From Lachnospiraceae bacterium (GTDB lineage Bacteria; Bacillota; Clostridia; Lachnospirales; Lachnospiraceae), in assembly GCA_024680815.1 (NCBI GenBank), contig JAILBQ010000054.1:1-46144 (forward strand): a stretch of 46,144 nt of DNA, read 5' to 3'. How positions within the stretch are numbered: the first letter of the stretch is position 1; each line of letters begins with the position of its first letter. Position numbers and translations under genes: made by a program. The notes beneath the pieces were generated by a model that saw only the letters and a list, made by a program, of their open reading frames with translations, did not search any database and was not told where the DNA came from. Below, in pieces: positions 16,774 to 25,912 of this stretch.

Positions 16774-17910
16774 ATGCCGAAGAGATTATATCTTTCCTCT
16801 CCCACAATGCACGACGGAGAGATGGAGTATATTAAGGAGGCCTTTGAAACAAACTGGGTCGCGCCTCTCGGGGCGAATGTCGACGGTTTTGAGCAGGATA
16901 TGGAGGAGTATCTTGGAGGGGGAATTCATGCGGCGGCTCTTTCCGCCGGGACGGCGGCTGTTCATCTGGCGGTGCGCCTCCTCGGAGTCAGACCCGGGGA
17001 CGTGGTTTTCGTTTCCTCCCTGACCTTTGCGGCCTCCGCCAATCCCATAACCTACGACGGCGGGGTGCCGGTTTTTATAGACTCCGACCGGGAGACCTGG
17101 AACATGGATCCCGAGGCGCTTAAAAAGGCTTTTGAAAAATACCCCTCGCCGAAGGCGGTTATTGTGGTCAACCTGTACGGAACGCCCGCAAAGCTTGACG
17201 AGCTGGAAAAAATCTGCGCCGAACACGGTGTTCCGCTTATCGAAGACGCCGCGGAGTCTCTGGGAGCCTGCTATAAGGGGAGACAGACCGGAACCTTCGG
17301 GTTAATGAGCATACTTTCGTTTAACGGCAACAAAATCATCACGACCTCCGGTGGAGGGATGCTTCTCTCCCGCGACGAAGAGCTTATAAAAAAGGCAAAA
17401 TTCCTCGCAACCCAGGCCAGAGAGAAAGCCAGACACTATGAGCATAAGGAAATCGGCTTTAATTACCGGATGAGCAATGTCGTAGCGGGAATAGGCCGCG
17501 GTCAGATGCAGTATCTGGACAGGCATATCCGTAAAAAGAAAGAGATAAGGGATCAGTATGCGGAGGGTTTTCGGGATATTCCCGAAATATCCTTAAATCC
17601 TTATCTTTCGAACAGCGAACCCAACTGGTGGCTGACCTGCGCCACACTTTCTCCGGAAAGCCCCGTTTCTCCCACTGAGCTTATGGAAGCTCTGGAGCGG
17701 GAAAATATTGAATCCAGGCCGATCTGGAAGCCCATGCATATGCAGCCGGTTTACGCGGAGAATGACTTTATTCAGGCGCTTCCCGGAATTAGCGTGGCGG
17801 AGGATATATTTTTAAGAGGCGTGTGCCTGCCCAGCGATATTAAGAATACGCACGAGGATATGGACCGGATAATCCGCATTATCCGGGGGCTGTTCGGGAA
17901 AAATGCATGA
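16774..17910 (+). CDS. PLP-dependent sugar aminotransferase (DegT/PglE type)
   Basis: A 378-residue aminotransferase of the DegT/DnrJ/EryC1/StrS family. It would aminate C4 of the keto sugar made by the preceding dehydratase, with glutamate as donor. The PLP-forming lysine is K187 in NGNKIITT, and EDAAES at 157-162 supplies the aspartate contacting the PLP ring nitrogen. The length and the position between PglF-like and PglC-like genes match PglE of Campylobacter. The ATG follows the previous stop by two bases. No PglD-like acetyltransferase follows. An ATP-grasp gene is present nearby instead. Confidence 0.9.
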   Translation: MPKRLYLSSPTMHDGEMEYIKEAFETNWVAPLGANVDGFEQDMEEYLGGGIHAAALSAGTAAVHLAVRLLGVRPGDVVFVSSLTFAASANPITYDGGVPVFIDSDRETWNMDPEALKKAFEKYPSPKAVIVVNLYGTPAKLDELEKICAEHGVPLIEDAAESLGACYKGRQTGTFGLMSILSFNGNKIITTSGGGMLLSRDEELIKKAKFLATQAREKARHYEHKEIGFNYRMSNVVAGIGRGQMQYLDRHIRKKKEIRDQYAEGFRDIPEISLNPYLSNSEPNWWLTCATLSPESPVSPTELMEALERENIESRPIWKPMHMQPVYAENDFIQALPGISVAEDIFLRGVCLPSDIKNTHEDMDRIIRIIRGLFGKNA

Positions 17911-18551
17911 TCTACAGGCGGTATGTTAAACGCTTTCTGGATATCGTGTGTTCCCTTCTTGCCCTTGTCTGCCTTTCCCCGCTTTTATTGGTGACGGCCG
18001 TCCTGGTGCGGATAAAGCTGGGGAGCCCGGTGATTTTCAGGCAGAAGCGTCCGGGACTTCACGGAGAGATTTTCGAGCTTCGGAAATTCCGGAGCATGAA
18101 TGATAAAAGGGATGAAAACGGGGAGCTCCTGCCGGATGAGGAGAGGCTGACTTCTTTCGGAAAGACCTTAAGGTCCACCTCTTTAGACGAGCTGCCGGAG
18201 CTTTTCAATATACTTAAAGGGGAGATGTCCTTTGTGGGACCGCGTCCCCTGCTGGTACAGTATCTTCCGCTGTACAGTGCGGAGCAGGCCCATCGCCACG
18301 ATGTGCTTCCGGGGCTTACGGGGCTTGCACAGGTTAACGGGCGCAACGCCCTGACCTGGGAGAAAAAGTTCGAATATGACGTGGAATACGCGAGAAACGT
18401 TTCTTTCACAATGGATGCGAAAATCGTGTTTCTGACCATAGGAAAGGTGTTTGCCCGCGACGGAATCAGTTCGGGAACCTCGGCGACAATGGAGGTTTTT
18501 ACCGGAAGCCCGGGGCAAAAGGACAATAAGGAAAAGGATGGACAGCCATGA
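17907..18551 (+). CDS. Short initiating phosphoglycosyltransferase (PglC type)
   Basis: A 214-residue monotopic enzyme that transfers an amino-sugar 1-phosphate to undecaprenyl phosphate. The single re-entrant hydrophobic segment is at residues 10-33, KFRSM at 60-64, the catalytic pair D94/E95 in LDELPELFN, and the PRP motif at 112-114. It has the compact PglC architecture with no N-terminal membrane domain, unlike the WbaP-type enzyme at 4266-5636. It overlaps the aminotransferase by four bases (ATGA), which supports use of that pathway's product as first sugar. Confidence 0.9.
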   Translation: MIYRRYVKRFLDIVCSLLALVCLSPLLLVTAVLVRIKLGSPVIFRQKRPGLHGEIFELRKFRSMNDKRDENGELLPDEERLTSFGKTLRSTSLDELPELFNILKGEMSFVGPRPLLVQYLPLYSAEQAHRHDVLPGLTGLAQVNGRNALTWEKKFEYDVEYARNVSFTMDAKIVFLTIGKVFARDGISSGTSATMEVFTGSPGQKDNKEKDGQP

Positions 18552-19546
18552 CCAATATTCTTATTTTGTCGGCAGGCAGACGTGTTGAGCTCGTTAACTG
18601 CTTCAAAAATGCCAGGGACCGCCTGGGTATAAAGGGGCAGATCATTGCGGCAGATGCCTCGGAGCTGGCGCCGGCCCTGTATTTTGCGGATATAAACGAG
18701 ATTGTCCCGCGGATTTCGGAAAACGATGAATACATTCAGGCGATTATCAATATCTGTCATCATTTCAATGTTTCGCTGATAGTTCCCACAATCGACACGG
18801 AGCTCATTCTCCTTTCCGAGCGGAAGCGGGAAATTGAGCTGGAAACCGGGGCGAAGGTCCTGATTTCCGAGCCCAAGGTGATTTCAATCTGCCGGGATAA
18901 GCGCAACACCCAGGTATTTCTGGAGGAACATGGGTTTAAAGCTCCCAGACTCTACAGCGAAGAGGAGCTGGACGCCGGAAAGGTGGAGTATCCGCTGTTC
19001 ATCAAGCCCAGAGACGGGAGTTCCTCAATCGACGCCTTCCGTGTGGATACCGAGGAGGAGCTGACGGCGTTTCGGCACTATATCCACAGGCCGATGGTTC
19101 AGGAATTTCTGACGGGGGAAGAGTATACCGTAGACTGTTTCCTGGATTTTGACTCCAATCTGATTTCCGTGGTGCCAAGAAGAAGGCTGGCAACAAGGAG
19201 CGGTGAAATCGCCAAGGGCGTGATAGTCCGGAACCGCCCCATAATGGAGAGTGTTTCCCAGCTGATGAAGGAGCTTCATCCCGTGGGGCATATAACCGTT
19301 CAGTGCATGAAAACCGCTGATGATATAAAATATATTGAAATCAACCCCAGGTTCGGCGGGGGTGCGCCGATGTCCATCATGGCCGGAGCGGATTCCTGCG
19401 AATGGCTCTACAGGCTTTTAAACGGGGAAAAGCTATATTACAGCGATAAGTTTCGGGACAACATTACATATCTCCGGTTTGACCAGAGCATTATGCTCAA
19501 TGAGAACATGAGAAGAGAAGCGGAATATGAAGGCAGTATTTTTTGA
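18548..19546 (+). CDS. ATP-grasp carboxylate-amine ligase
   Basis: A 332-residue protein of the ATP-grasp superfamily, with resemblance to the carbamoyl-phosphate-synthase large chain and PylC. The pre-ATP-grasp domain opens with LILSAGRR (5-12). The ATP-binding lysines are near K118 and K153 (FIKPRDGSSS), and the magnesium-binding EINPRFGGG is at 264-272. Such enzymes join a carboxylate to an amine through an acyl phosphate. Its position, ATGA-coupled to the PglC-like gene and 20 bases overlapping the HAD gene, suggests that it acylates the 4-amino sugar with an amino acid or similar acid in place of a PglD acetyltransferase. The family is clear; the substrate is inferred. Confidence 0.82.
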   Translation: MTNILILSAGRRVELVNCFKNARDRLGIKGQIIAADASELAPALYFADINEIVPRISENDEYIQAIINICHHFNVSLIVPTIDTELILLSERKREIELETGAKVLISEPKVISICRDKRNTQVFLEEHGFKAPRLYSEEELDAGKVEYPLFIKPRDGSSSIDAFRVDTEEELTAFRHYIHRPMVQEFLTGEEYTVDCFLDFDSNLISVVPRRRLATRSGEIAKGVIVRNRPIMESVSQLMKELHPVGHITVQCMKTADDIKYIEINPRFGGGAPMSIMAGADSCEWLYRLLNGEKLYYSDKFRDNITYLRFDQSIMLNENMRREAEYEGSIF

Positions 19547-20228
19547 TCTGGATGACACGCTCTATCCTGAGATGATGTATGTGCGAAGCGGCTACAGAGC
19601 CGTTACGGAGGAGCTTGACCTGCAGGGAACGATTCCGCTTTCAAGGGAGGAGATCTACGAAAGCCTTCTCGCCCTGTTTGACGAATCACCGAAGAACGTG
19701 TTCAACAGGTTTTTTGACAAGGTCGATGTCCGTTATACAAAGGAGGATATAGAGGAGCTGGTACATGTATACCGCCATCACACACCGAGGATTTCCTTTT
19801 ACCATGACGTGCCCCATACCATTTCCGGGCTGAAGCAGCGGGACTTTCTGGTGGGAGTTCTTACAGACGGCTATGCCGTGACCCAGAAAAAGAAGGTGGA
19901 GGCGCTTAAGTGCGGACAGATTTTTGACTGCATCATCCTCACGGATGAACTGGGAAAGGATTGCTGGAAGCCGTCCGATAAGGGATTCCGAAAAGGGGCA
20001 AAGGAGCTGGGGATAGCGCCGGAGGATATAATCCTTTATGTCGGGGACAACCCGGAGAAGGATTTTGAAATAGTGCGCTCCCTGCCCCGTATAAAAACCG
20101 TCAGAATCCTCAGGGAGGGAGGGATATATCTGAAAGCGCACTACGCCAGCGCCGTAAGAGAACACTATACGGTGTCGAATTTGTCAGAGATAGTCCCCAT
20201 TGCGGAAAAGGTGGGCAGAAAAAAATGA
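19527..20228 (+). CDS. HAD-family hydrolase
   Basis: A 233-residue haloacid-dehalogenase-type phosphatase. The DLDDTLY motif at residues 7-13 provides the nucleophile D7 and acid D9. TDGYA provides motif II, a lysine-rich stretch follows, and GDNPEKD provides the acidic motif IV. The cap insertion between motifs I and II is helical (about residues 15-85). The gene overlaps the ATP-grasp gene by 20 bases, so the two are translated together. It may remove a phosphate from the ligase substrate or product. The actual substrate is unknown. Confidence 0.83.
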   Translation: MKAVFFDLDDTLYPEMMYVRSGYRAVTEELDLQGTIPLSREEIYESLLALFDESPKNVFNRFFDKVDVRYTKEDIEELVHVYRHHTPRISFYHDVPHTISGLKQRDFLVGVLTDGYAVTQKKKVEALKCGQIFDCIILTDELGKDCWKPSDKGFRKGAKELGIAPEDIILYVGDNPEKDFEIVRSLPRIKTVRILREGGIYLKAHYASAVREHYTVSNLSEIVPIAEKVGRKK

Positions 20229-21400
20229 GAGTACTCTGTCTGTTTCAGACCTTCGATTTTTCTTCCTCGACTATTTATCTGGATCTGGTGGAGGCTCTCC
20301 GGGACGGAGGTCACGACGTCTGGGTTGCTGCGGGAACCTCAAAAAAGGAGCTGGAAGGGAAAACGGAGGAGATACGGGGTGTTCATGCCGTCTATGTCTT
20401 TATTCCCGATCAGTTTCGTACGGACAGAATACGCAAGGGGCTGATTCAGCTTACCATCGGACAGAGAATGTACCGTTCGCTTAAGGGTACTCTTTCCGAA
20501 GAAAAATTCGATATCATTGTATATCCAACTCCGCCGGTGACTCTGGGAGGACTGGTGAAAAAGCTGAAAACCCTAACCGGCGCCGGCTCCTATCTGATGC
20601 TGAAGGATATTTTTCCGCAGAACGCGGTGGATCTTAAGATGATGCGGGAAAACGGACTGCTTCACAGATATTTCCGGAAGAGGGAAAAAGAGTTGTATGC
20701 CGCCTCCGACAGGATAGGCTGCATGTCCGCCGCGAATGTGGAATACATGAAGGCCCACAATCCGGAAACCGCGGACAGACTCGAGATTTTTCCGAATACC
20801 GTCCGCTTAAAACCCCTTTCTGAAAGGGAGGGCGGAAAAGGCAGGGCGCCGGTAAAGTTTGTATTCGGAGGAAATCTGGGCGTCCCGCAGTCCATAGATT
20901 TTCTTCTGGAGTGTATTGAAGGGCTTGGAGATTATAAAGAGGCGGTCTTTGAAATTTACGGCGAGGGGACTCAGAGGGAAAAAGTCGAGGAGTTTGTCTT
21001 CAAAAAACGGCCGGAGAATTTAAGGTTCGTGCCTTCTCTTCCCAGAGAAGAATACGAGAAGAAGCTCATGGAGGCAGATGTCGGGATCGTGGCTCTGAGC
21101 CCGGATTTCACAATTCCTAATTACCCCTCCAGGATTTTATCCTATATGCAGATGGCGAAGCCCGTTCTTGCGCTTACCGATCCGGTGACGGATATCCACG
21201 CCCTTGTGACCTATGAAGCCCGCTGCGGCTGGTGGTGCCCTTCGGATGATGTCGGGACGGTGGTGGAGACGGTAAAAAAAATCTGCTCGGAGAGGGAAAG
21301 TATTCCGGAGCTGGGAAAGAACGGAAGGATGTATCTGGAGGAGAATTTTGACGTTAAGAAATCGGTAGAGCTTCTGGAACGGTTTGCAGCGGAAAAATAA
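20225..21400 (+). CDS. Glycosyltransferase family 4 (WbuB-like)
   Basis: A 391-residue GT-B fold transferase. The N-terminus and the LKDIFPQNAVDL stretch in the middle of the N-domain are typical of the WbuB/WcaI group, and FGGNLGVPQ marks the start of the C-terminal nucleotide-binding domain. In E. coli, WbuB transfers L-FucNAc. Here the next two genes make a related L-configured N-acetyl-6-deoxy amino sugar, which fits. It starts in an ATGA overlap with the HAD gene. Confidence 0.82.
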   Translation: MRVLCLFQTFDFSSSTIYLDLVEALRDGGHDVWVAAGTSKKELEGKTEEIRGVHAVYVFIPDQFRTDRIRKGLIQLTIGQRMYRSLKGTLSEEKFDIIVYPTPPVTLGGLVKKLKTLTGAGSYLMLKDIFPQNAVDLKMMRENGLLHRYFRKREKELYAASDRIGCMSAANVEYMKAHNPETADRLEIFPNTVRLKPLSEREGGKGRAPVKFVFGGNLGVPQSIDFLLECIEGLGDYKEAVFEIYGEGTQREKVEEFVFKKRPENLRFVPSLPREEYEKKLMEADVGIVALSPDFTIPNYPSRILSYMQMAKPVLALTDPVTDIHALVTYEARCGWWCPSDDVGTVVETVKKICSERESIPELGKNGRMYLEENFDVKKSVELLERFAAEK

Positions 21401-21421
21401 TAAAGTGGGAGAGGTAAAGAA

Positions 21422-22450
21422 ATGTCAGATTCGATGTTTAAGGGAAAAACGCTGATGATTACCGGAGGAACGGGTTCCTTCGGAAACGCGGTTTTAAAAC
21501 GGTTTTTAAATACGGATATCGGGGAAATCCGCATTTTTTCCCGGGATGAAAAAAAACAGGATGATATGCGGCATGAATATAATAACGACAAGATCAAATA
21601 CTATATCGGCGATGTCAGAAGCCTCGGCTCTCTGGAGGACGCCATGGACGGGGTGGATTATATATTCCATGCGGCAGCCCTGAAACAGGTTCCGAGCTGC
21701 GAATTTTTCCCTATGGAAGCTGTCCGGACCAATGTTTACGGAACTGACAACATGCTGACTGCCGCTATTCACAGGGGAGTGAAGAAGGTGATCTGTCTTT
21801 CCACCGACAAGGCGGCCTATCCCATAAATGCCATGGGAACCAGCAAGGCCATGATGGAAAAGGTTTTTGTGGCCAAAAGCCGGACCGTGGATCCCGAAAA
21901 AACCCTGATCTGCGGAACCCGGTACGGCAACGTCCTCTGCTCCCGCGGCTCCGTGGTTCCGCTCTTTATTGACCAGCTCCGGGCGGGAAAGGATCTGACC
22001 ATTACAGAGCCGAAGATGACGCGGTTCATAATGTCCCTGGAAGAAGCGGTGGAGCTGGTGCTCTACGCCTTTGAAAATGCCCAGGCAGGGGATATCATGG
22101 TGCAGAAAGCGCCGGCCTGCACAATCGAGGTACTGGCACAGGCGGTGAAGGAGATTTTCGGCGCCGCCGACGCCCCAACCCATATCATCGGAATCCGCCA
22201 CGGGGAAAAGATGTCAGAGACCCTGCTGACGGTGGAGGAGCGTTCCCGGGCCTTTGACATGGGTAACTTTTTCCGGGTACCGGCCGACAACAGGGATCTG
22301 AACTATGATAAATATTTTGTGGAGGGCAGGAGCCGCTCCGATAAGCTGGAATCTTTCAATTCCGATAATACCGATATTCTCGGGGTTGAAGAGGTAAAAA
22401 AGAGGCTCCTTAAGCTCCCCTATGTCCAGGAGGAATTGAATAAGGAATGA
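21422..22450 (+). CDS. capE: UDP-GlcNAc 4,6-dehydratase/5-epimerase (CapE/FnlA type)
   Basis: A 342-residue soluble short-chain dehydrogenase that converts UDP-GlcNAc to a UDP-2-acetamido-2,6-dideoxy-L-hexos-4-ulose. ITGGTGSFG is at residues 13-21, FSRDEKKQDDMR at 39-50, and STDKAAYP at 127-134. MGTSK at 138-142 has the methionine in place of the usual tyrosine. It has the cytoplasmic, short architecture, unlike the membrane PglF-like enzyme at 14882. The RDEKKQ...R region fits CapE/FnlA better than PseB. It is followed directly by a CapG-like 2-epimerase with no CapF-like reductase between. Confidence 0.87.
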   Translation: MSDSMFKGKTLMITGGTGSFGNAVLKRFLNTDIGEIRIFSRDEKKQDDMRHEYNNDKIKYYIGDVRSLGSLEDAMDGVDYIFHAAALKQVPSCEFFPMEAVRTNVYGTDNMLTAAIHRGVKKVICLSTDKAAYPINAMGTSKAMMEKVFVAKSRTVDPEKTLICGTRYGNVLCSRGSVVPLFIDQLRAGKDLTITEPKMTRFIMSLEEAVELVLYAFENAQAGDIMVQKAPACTIEVLAQAVKEIFGAADAPTHIIGIRHGEKMSETLLTVEERSRAFDMGNFFRVPADNRDLNYDKYFVEGRSRSDKLESFNSDNTDILGVEEVKKRLLKLPYVQEELNKE

Positions 22451-23574
22451 AAAAACTGAAGCTGATGACAATTCTCGGCACCAGGCCCGAGATCATCCGT
22501 CTTTCCGCCGTAATTCGCTGCGCTGACCGGTATCTTGACCATGTGCTGGTTCACACCGGGCAAAACTACGACTATACCTTAAACCAGGTGTTTTTCGAGG
22601 AGCTGCACCTTCGCGCGCCGGATCACTATCTGAACTGCGTGGGAGAGGATCTCGGGGAAACCATGGGTAATATCATTTCCTCCTCCTATAAGCTTATGCA
22701 GGAGGAAAGGCCGGACGCCGTGCTGATTCTGGGCGACACCAATTCCGCTCTTTCAGCCATCAGCGCAAAACGTCTGAAAATTCCGATTTTTCATATGGAG
22801 GCGGGGAACCGCTGCTGGGACTGGAATGTTCCGGAAATGATAAACCGCAAGATAGTGGATCATATTTCCGATATAAACCTCCCCTATACCGAGCATTCAA
22901 GACGCTACCTTCTTTCCGAGGGAATCGACGGAAAGACGATTTTCGTCACAGGTTCACCGATGAAGGAGGTGCTTAAGGCTTCCGAAAAGGAAATAGAGGC
23001 CTCCGACGTGCTTTCCCGTCTGGGCCTTGAGAACGGAAAATACTTCCTGCTGTCGGCACACCGGGAGGAAAATGTGGACAGCGGGGAGCATTTTTTCCCG
23101 CTTATGGAAGCCGTCAACCACATTGCGGAAACCTACGGGATGCCGGTTATCTTTTCGACCCATCCCAGAACGAAAAAGCGCATCGAGGACAGAGGCTTTA
23201 AGCTGCACCCTCTCGTAAGGAGCGTACAGCCCTTCGGATATCTGGACTACAACAAGCTTCAGAAAAACGCGTTCTGCGTCTTGTCCGACAGCGGAACCCT
23301 TTCGGAGGAATCCGCCATGCTTCGTTTCCCCGGGGTTCTTATAAGAACCTCCACCGAAAGGCCGGAGGTACTGGACAAGGGGAGCGTGGTCATCGGCGGA
23401 ATCAGGAAAGGGGATGTGGAGCAGGCGGTGGAGCTTGCGGTCGAAATGCATAAGAATTCCGAGCCCGTGAAGGAAGCTTCCGACTATGCGGACGAAAACG
23501 TTTCGGTAAAGGTCGTGAAGCTGATTCAGAGCTATACAAAGATTGTCAATGAAACCGTCTGGTTAAAGAAATGA
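22447..23574 (+). CDS. UDP-N-acetyl sugar 2-epimerase, non-hydrolysing (CapG/FnlC type)
   Basis: A 375-residue enzyme of the WecB superfamily, GT-B-like fold. TRPEIIRL near residue 12 and the HTGQNYDY stretch near 36 form the UDP site. HMEAGNRC with PEMINRKIVDH near 115-140 and SDSGTLSEES near 280 match the conserved epimerase motifs. The CWDWNVPEMINR variant is typical of the CapG/WbjD/FnlC subgroup, which epimerises C2 of L-configured 6-deoxy-N-acetylamino sugars, rather than WecB. It overlaps the CapE gene by four bases (ATGA). Confidence 0.88.
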   Translation: MKKLKLMTILGTRPEIIRLSAVIRCADRYLDHVLVHTGQNYDYTLNQVFFEELHLRAPDHYLNCVGEDLGETMGNIISSSYKLMQEERPDAVLILGDTNSALSAISAKRLKIPIFHMEAGNRCWDWNVPEMINRKIVDHISDINLPYTEHSRRYLLSEGIDGKTIFVTGSPMKEVLKASEKEIEASDVLSRLGLENGKYFLLSAHREENVDSGEHFFPLMEAVNHIAETYGMPVIFSTHPRTKKRIEDRGFKLHPLVRSVQPFGYLDYNKLQKNAFCVLSDSGTLSEESAMLRFPGVLIRTSTERPEVLDKGSVVIGGIRKGDVEQAVELAVEMHKNSEPVKEASDYADENVSVKVVKLIQSYTKIVNETVWLKK

Positions 23575-24677
23575 AGATAGTCGTATTGGATATAGCCGCC
23601 AGCAAGACCGGCGCGGTCAGCATCCTGAAGGACTTTGCGGCATATCTGAATTCCAGTCCTGACGACCACGAATGGATTTTTGTGACCGGGGTACCGGGGC
23701 TTATAGAGGAAACAGGGCGCATCCGGGTGATTCTCCGGGAGGATGTAAAGCGTTCCTGGCCCGCAAGGCTGAAATTCGAGTGGTTCACCGGAACACGTTT
23801 TCTGGAAGAACTGAACGCGGACGCGGTTTTTTCCCTGGAAAACACCCTGCCTAAAACCTCTCTTAAAAGCGTGCTCTATGTTCATCAGCCCCTGGGATAC
23901 CAGACCGGGAAGCGGTTTTCTTTTTTTAAAAAAGAGGAACGGCATCTGGCGGTATATCAGCATCTTATCTCAAGGCTTATTGACGGAAGCGTGCGCCGGG
24001 CGGGAAAAACTATTGTACAGACCGAGTGGATGCGGCAGGCGGTAATTAAAAAATGCGGAGTTTCCGAAAACCGGGTGATTAAAATCCTTCCGGAGCTGCC
24101 GGAGCTTTCCGGACTTTATGCCGGAGACCCCGGGACAGCGGGATGGAGAAATGACAGATTTTTTTTCCCGGCGGGGCCGATTCTTTATAAAAACCATTCC
24201 CTTGTGATTGAAGCCGCGATTCTCCTCAATAAACGGGGAATAAAGGATTTCCGGGTGACCTTCACCCTGAGCGGGGAGGAAGCGGGAGCCGCCCTTACGG
24301 AAGCGGCGGGAAAGACCGAAGGAAATATAGTCTGGGCGGGAAGCCTGCCCAGAAAAGAGGTTATCCGCCGATACCGGGAGGAGACGCTTGTGTTTCCCTC
24401 CTATATTGAAACCTTCGGTTATCCCCCGGCTGAAGCCAGGGCTCTCGGAGGAAACGTTCTCGCCTCCGACACGCCGTTTTGCAGAGAGGTGCTGGAGGGG
24501 TATAAGTGTACCGCCTGGTTTAATCCTTTCGATGCTGAAAGCCTTGCCTCCCTGATGGAAGAGGTAATTGCGGGAAGGTTGTTTTCGGATTCCGCCGGAA
24601 ACGTGACGGAGCCCGGGATATCCGGTGAGGAAAAGGGAAGCTCCTGGGGCAGGGTTGTAAAGGAAATAGTTACATGA
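23571..24677 (+). CDS. Glycosyltransferase family 4
   Basis: A 368-residue GT-B transferase. The C-terminal domain contains SYIETFGYPPAEA, the E-x7-E-type donor motif (E, then FGYPPAE), followed by ALGGNVLASD, as in mannosyl- and related GT4 enzymes. The N-terminal domain starts with KTGAVSILKDF, a glycine loop typical of the family. It is coupled to the epimerase gene by an ATGA overlap and to the next polymerase gene in the same way. Donor sugar is unknown. Confidence 0.84.
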   Translation: MKIVVLDIAASKTGAVSILKDFAAYLNSSPDDHEWIFVTGVPGLIEETGRIRVILREDVKRSWPARLKFEWFTGTRFLEELNADAVFSLENTLPKTSLKSVLYVHQPLGYQTGKRFSFFKKEERHLAVYQHLISRLIDGSVRRAGKTIVQTEWMRQAVIKKCGVSENRVIKILPELPELSGLYAGDPGTAGWRNDRFFFPAGPILYKNHSLVIEAAILLNKRGIKDFRVTFTLSGEEAGAALTEAAGKTEGNIVWAGSLPRKEVIRRYREETLVFPSYIETFGYPPAEARALGGNVLASDTPFCREVLEGYKCTAWFNPFDAESLASLMEEVIAGRLFSDSAGNVTEPGISGEEKGSSWGRVVKEIVT

Positions 24678-25912
24678 ACGGAATTCGGAAGCTTTTTAAC
24701 AGCGCAGGGCTCCATGAGTGGTACTACCCCCTCATGATGGCCTGTTATGCGCTGACGCTCCTCTCCTTCCGGATTTTTCGCCCGGGGGTTTTTTCCGCCG
24801 TCCTTCTCGTCCTGATATGGATTTCTCTCTTTACGGCCGGAATGATGCCGAAGATAAAAAAGGATATGGATGCGGCGGATTTTGTTATGGGAGCGTGGCT
24901 TCTTTACAGCCTTTTTTCCGGAATCTGGACGGTTTCCTTTGGTATTCCGTTTAAGGTTTTCCTGGGAGAGGTCTTTACCACAGCGCTGCCCATGGGCTTT
25001 TATTACGCGGGAAAGAAGGGTGACAAAGCCCGGTTTTACCGGAACTTTATTCTGGCTGTGCTCGCGATAGGCCTGTTAGGGCTTGTTCTTTATATTACCG
25101 CCCCGAAGTTTTACGTGGATTTTCTTTTTGAGCATGAGTTTATTTCGAAGGCTACGGTAAAGACCATGCGTGTCAGGATGGTTTCAGTCATAGGGAGCAC
25201 GCTGATGGGTTACCTTTCTGTGGTGTCAATGCTTTTATCGTCGGTCTTTTTAATCCGCGCCAAAGGAAAGCAGGGGAAAGCCGCTTTTATCCTTTCCCTT
25301 TTTCTGGCTTTCATGAGCAACCAACGTGCCGCCATGGTGGCGGCGATTTTAGTGCTCATATATTTAAACTGTCTTTTGATTTTTGTGTACGGACTTCTTG
25401 GAAAGAAGCTCTTTTTCGCGGAATGCGGAGGTATTATCTGTCTCTTTGTTCTGATGCTTGTTTTTGCACCCGGCGCTCTCCTTAAGGTGTATTACCGTCT
25501 GGTTTCCCTGCCGGGCGCCGTTACGGAGCGATCCGACCAGTGGGTGGGAGCCGCCAATAACCTGGGAAATATGTGGCTGGGGAACGGACTTGGGGCCAAC
25601 GGCCACCGCGCCATCGGCTTTTCGGAGCATGTGATCGCGGACGGGGGTATAGCTAAGCTTTGCTGTGAGATGGGGATTATCGGAACTTCGATATTTATTT
25701 TTCTTTTGGTGCTGGTATTGGGGAGGGGCATCAGGCATTTCAGGGAATGCAGTGCTGAGCTTGGAGTTATATTAATAACCCTGTTGATTTCCATCGGTTC
25801 GGATACCCTGTCTTTTGCCCTGTCGGTGCCGGTTCTGTATTACTGCATCGGAGTTGTTTCCGCCACGGAGACAGTTCCGGCCTTTTTAAAACCCGGGGAG
25901 GAGAGCTCATGA
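24674..25912 (+). CDS. O-antigen ligase/polymerase-like membrane protein (Wzy 3)
   Basis: A 412-residue membrane protein with about eleven hydrophobic segments. A loop in the second half contains LGNGLGANGHR followed by a GIAKLCCEMGIIG stretch, which is the layout of the O-antigen ligase/polymerase superfamily (an extracytoplasmic loop with conserved G, R/H and a hydrophobic G-rich end). It is not obviously close to the two polymerase paralogues at 8154 and 10752. It probably joins the repeat units made by the second half of the locus. Confidence 0.76.
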   Translation: MNGIRKLFNSAGLHEWYYPLMMACYALTLLSFRIFRPGVFSAVLLVLIWISLFTAGMMPKIKKDMDAADFVMGAWLLYSLFSGIWTVSFGIPFKVFLGEVFTTALPMGFYYAGKKGDKARFYRNFILAVLAIGLLGLVLYITAPKFYVDFLFEHEFISKATVKTMRVRMVSVIGSTLMGYLSVVSMLLSSVFLIRAKGKQGKAAFILSLFLAFMSNQRAAMVAAILVLIYLNCLLIFVYGLLGKKLFFAECGGIICLFVLMLVFAPGALLKVYYRLVSLPGAVTERSDQWVGAANNLGNMWLGNGLGANGHRAIGFSEHVIADGGIAKLCCEMGIIGTSIFIFLLVLVLGRGIRHFRECSAELGVILITLLISIGSDTLSFALSVPVLYYCIGVVSATETVPAFLKPGEESS

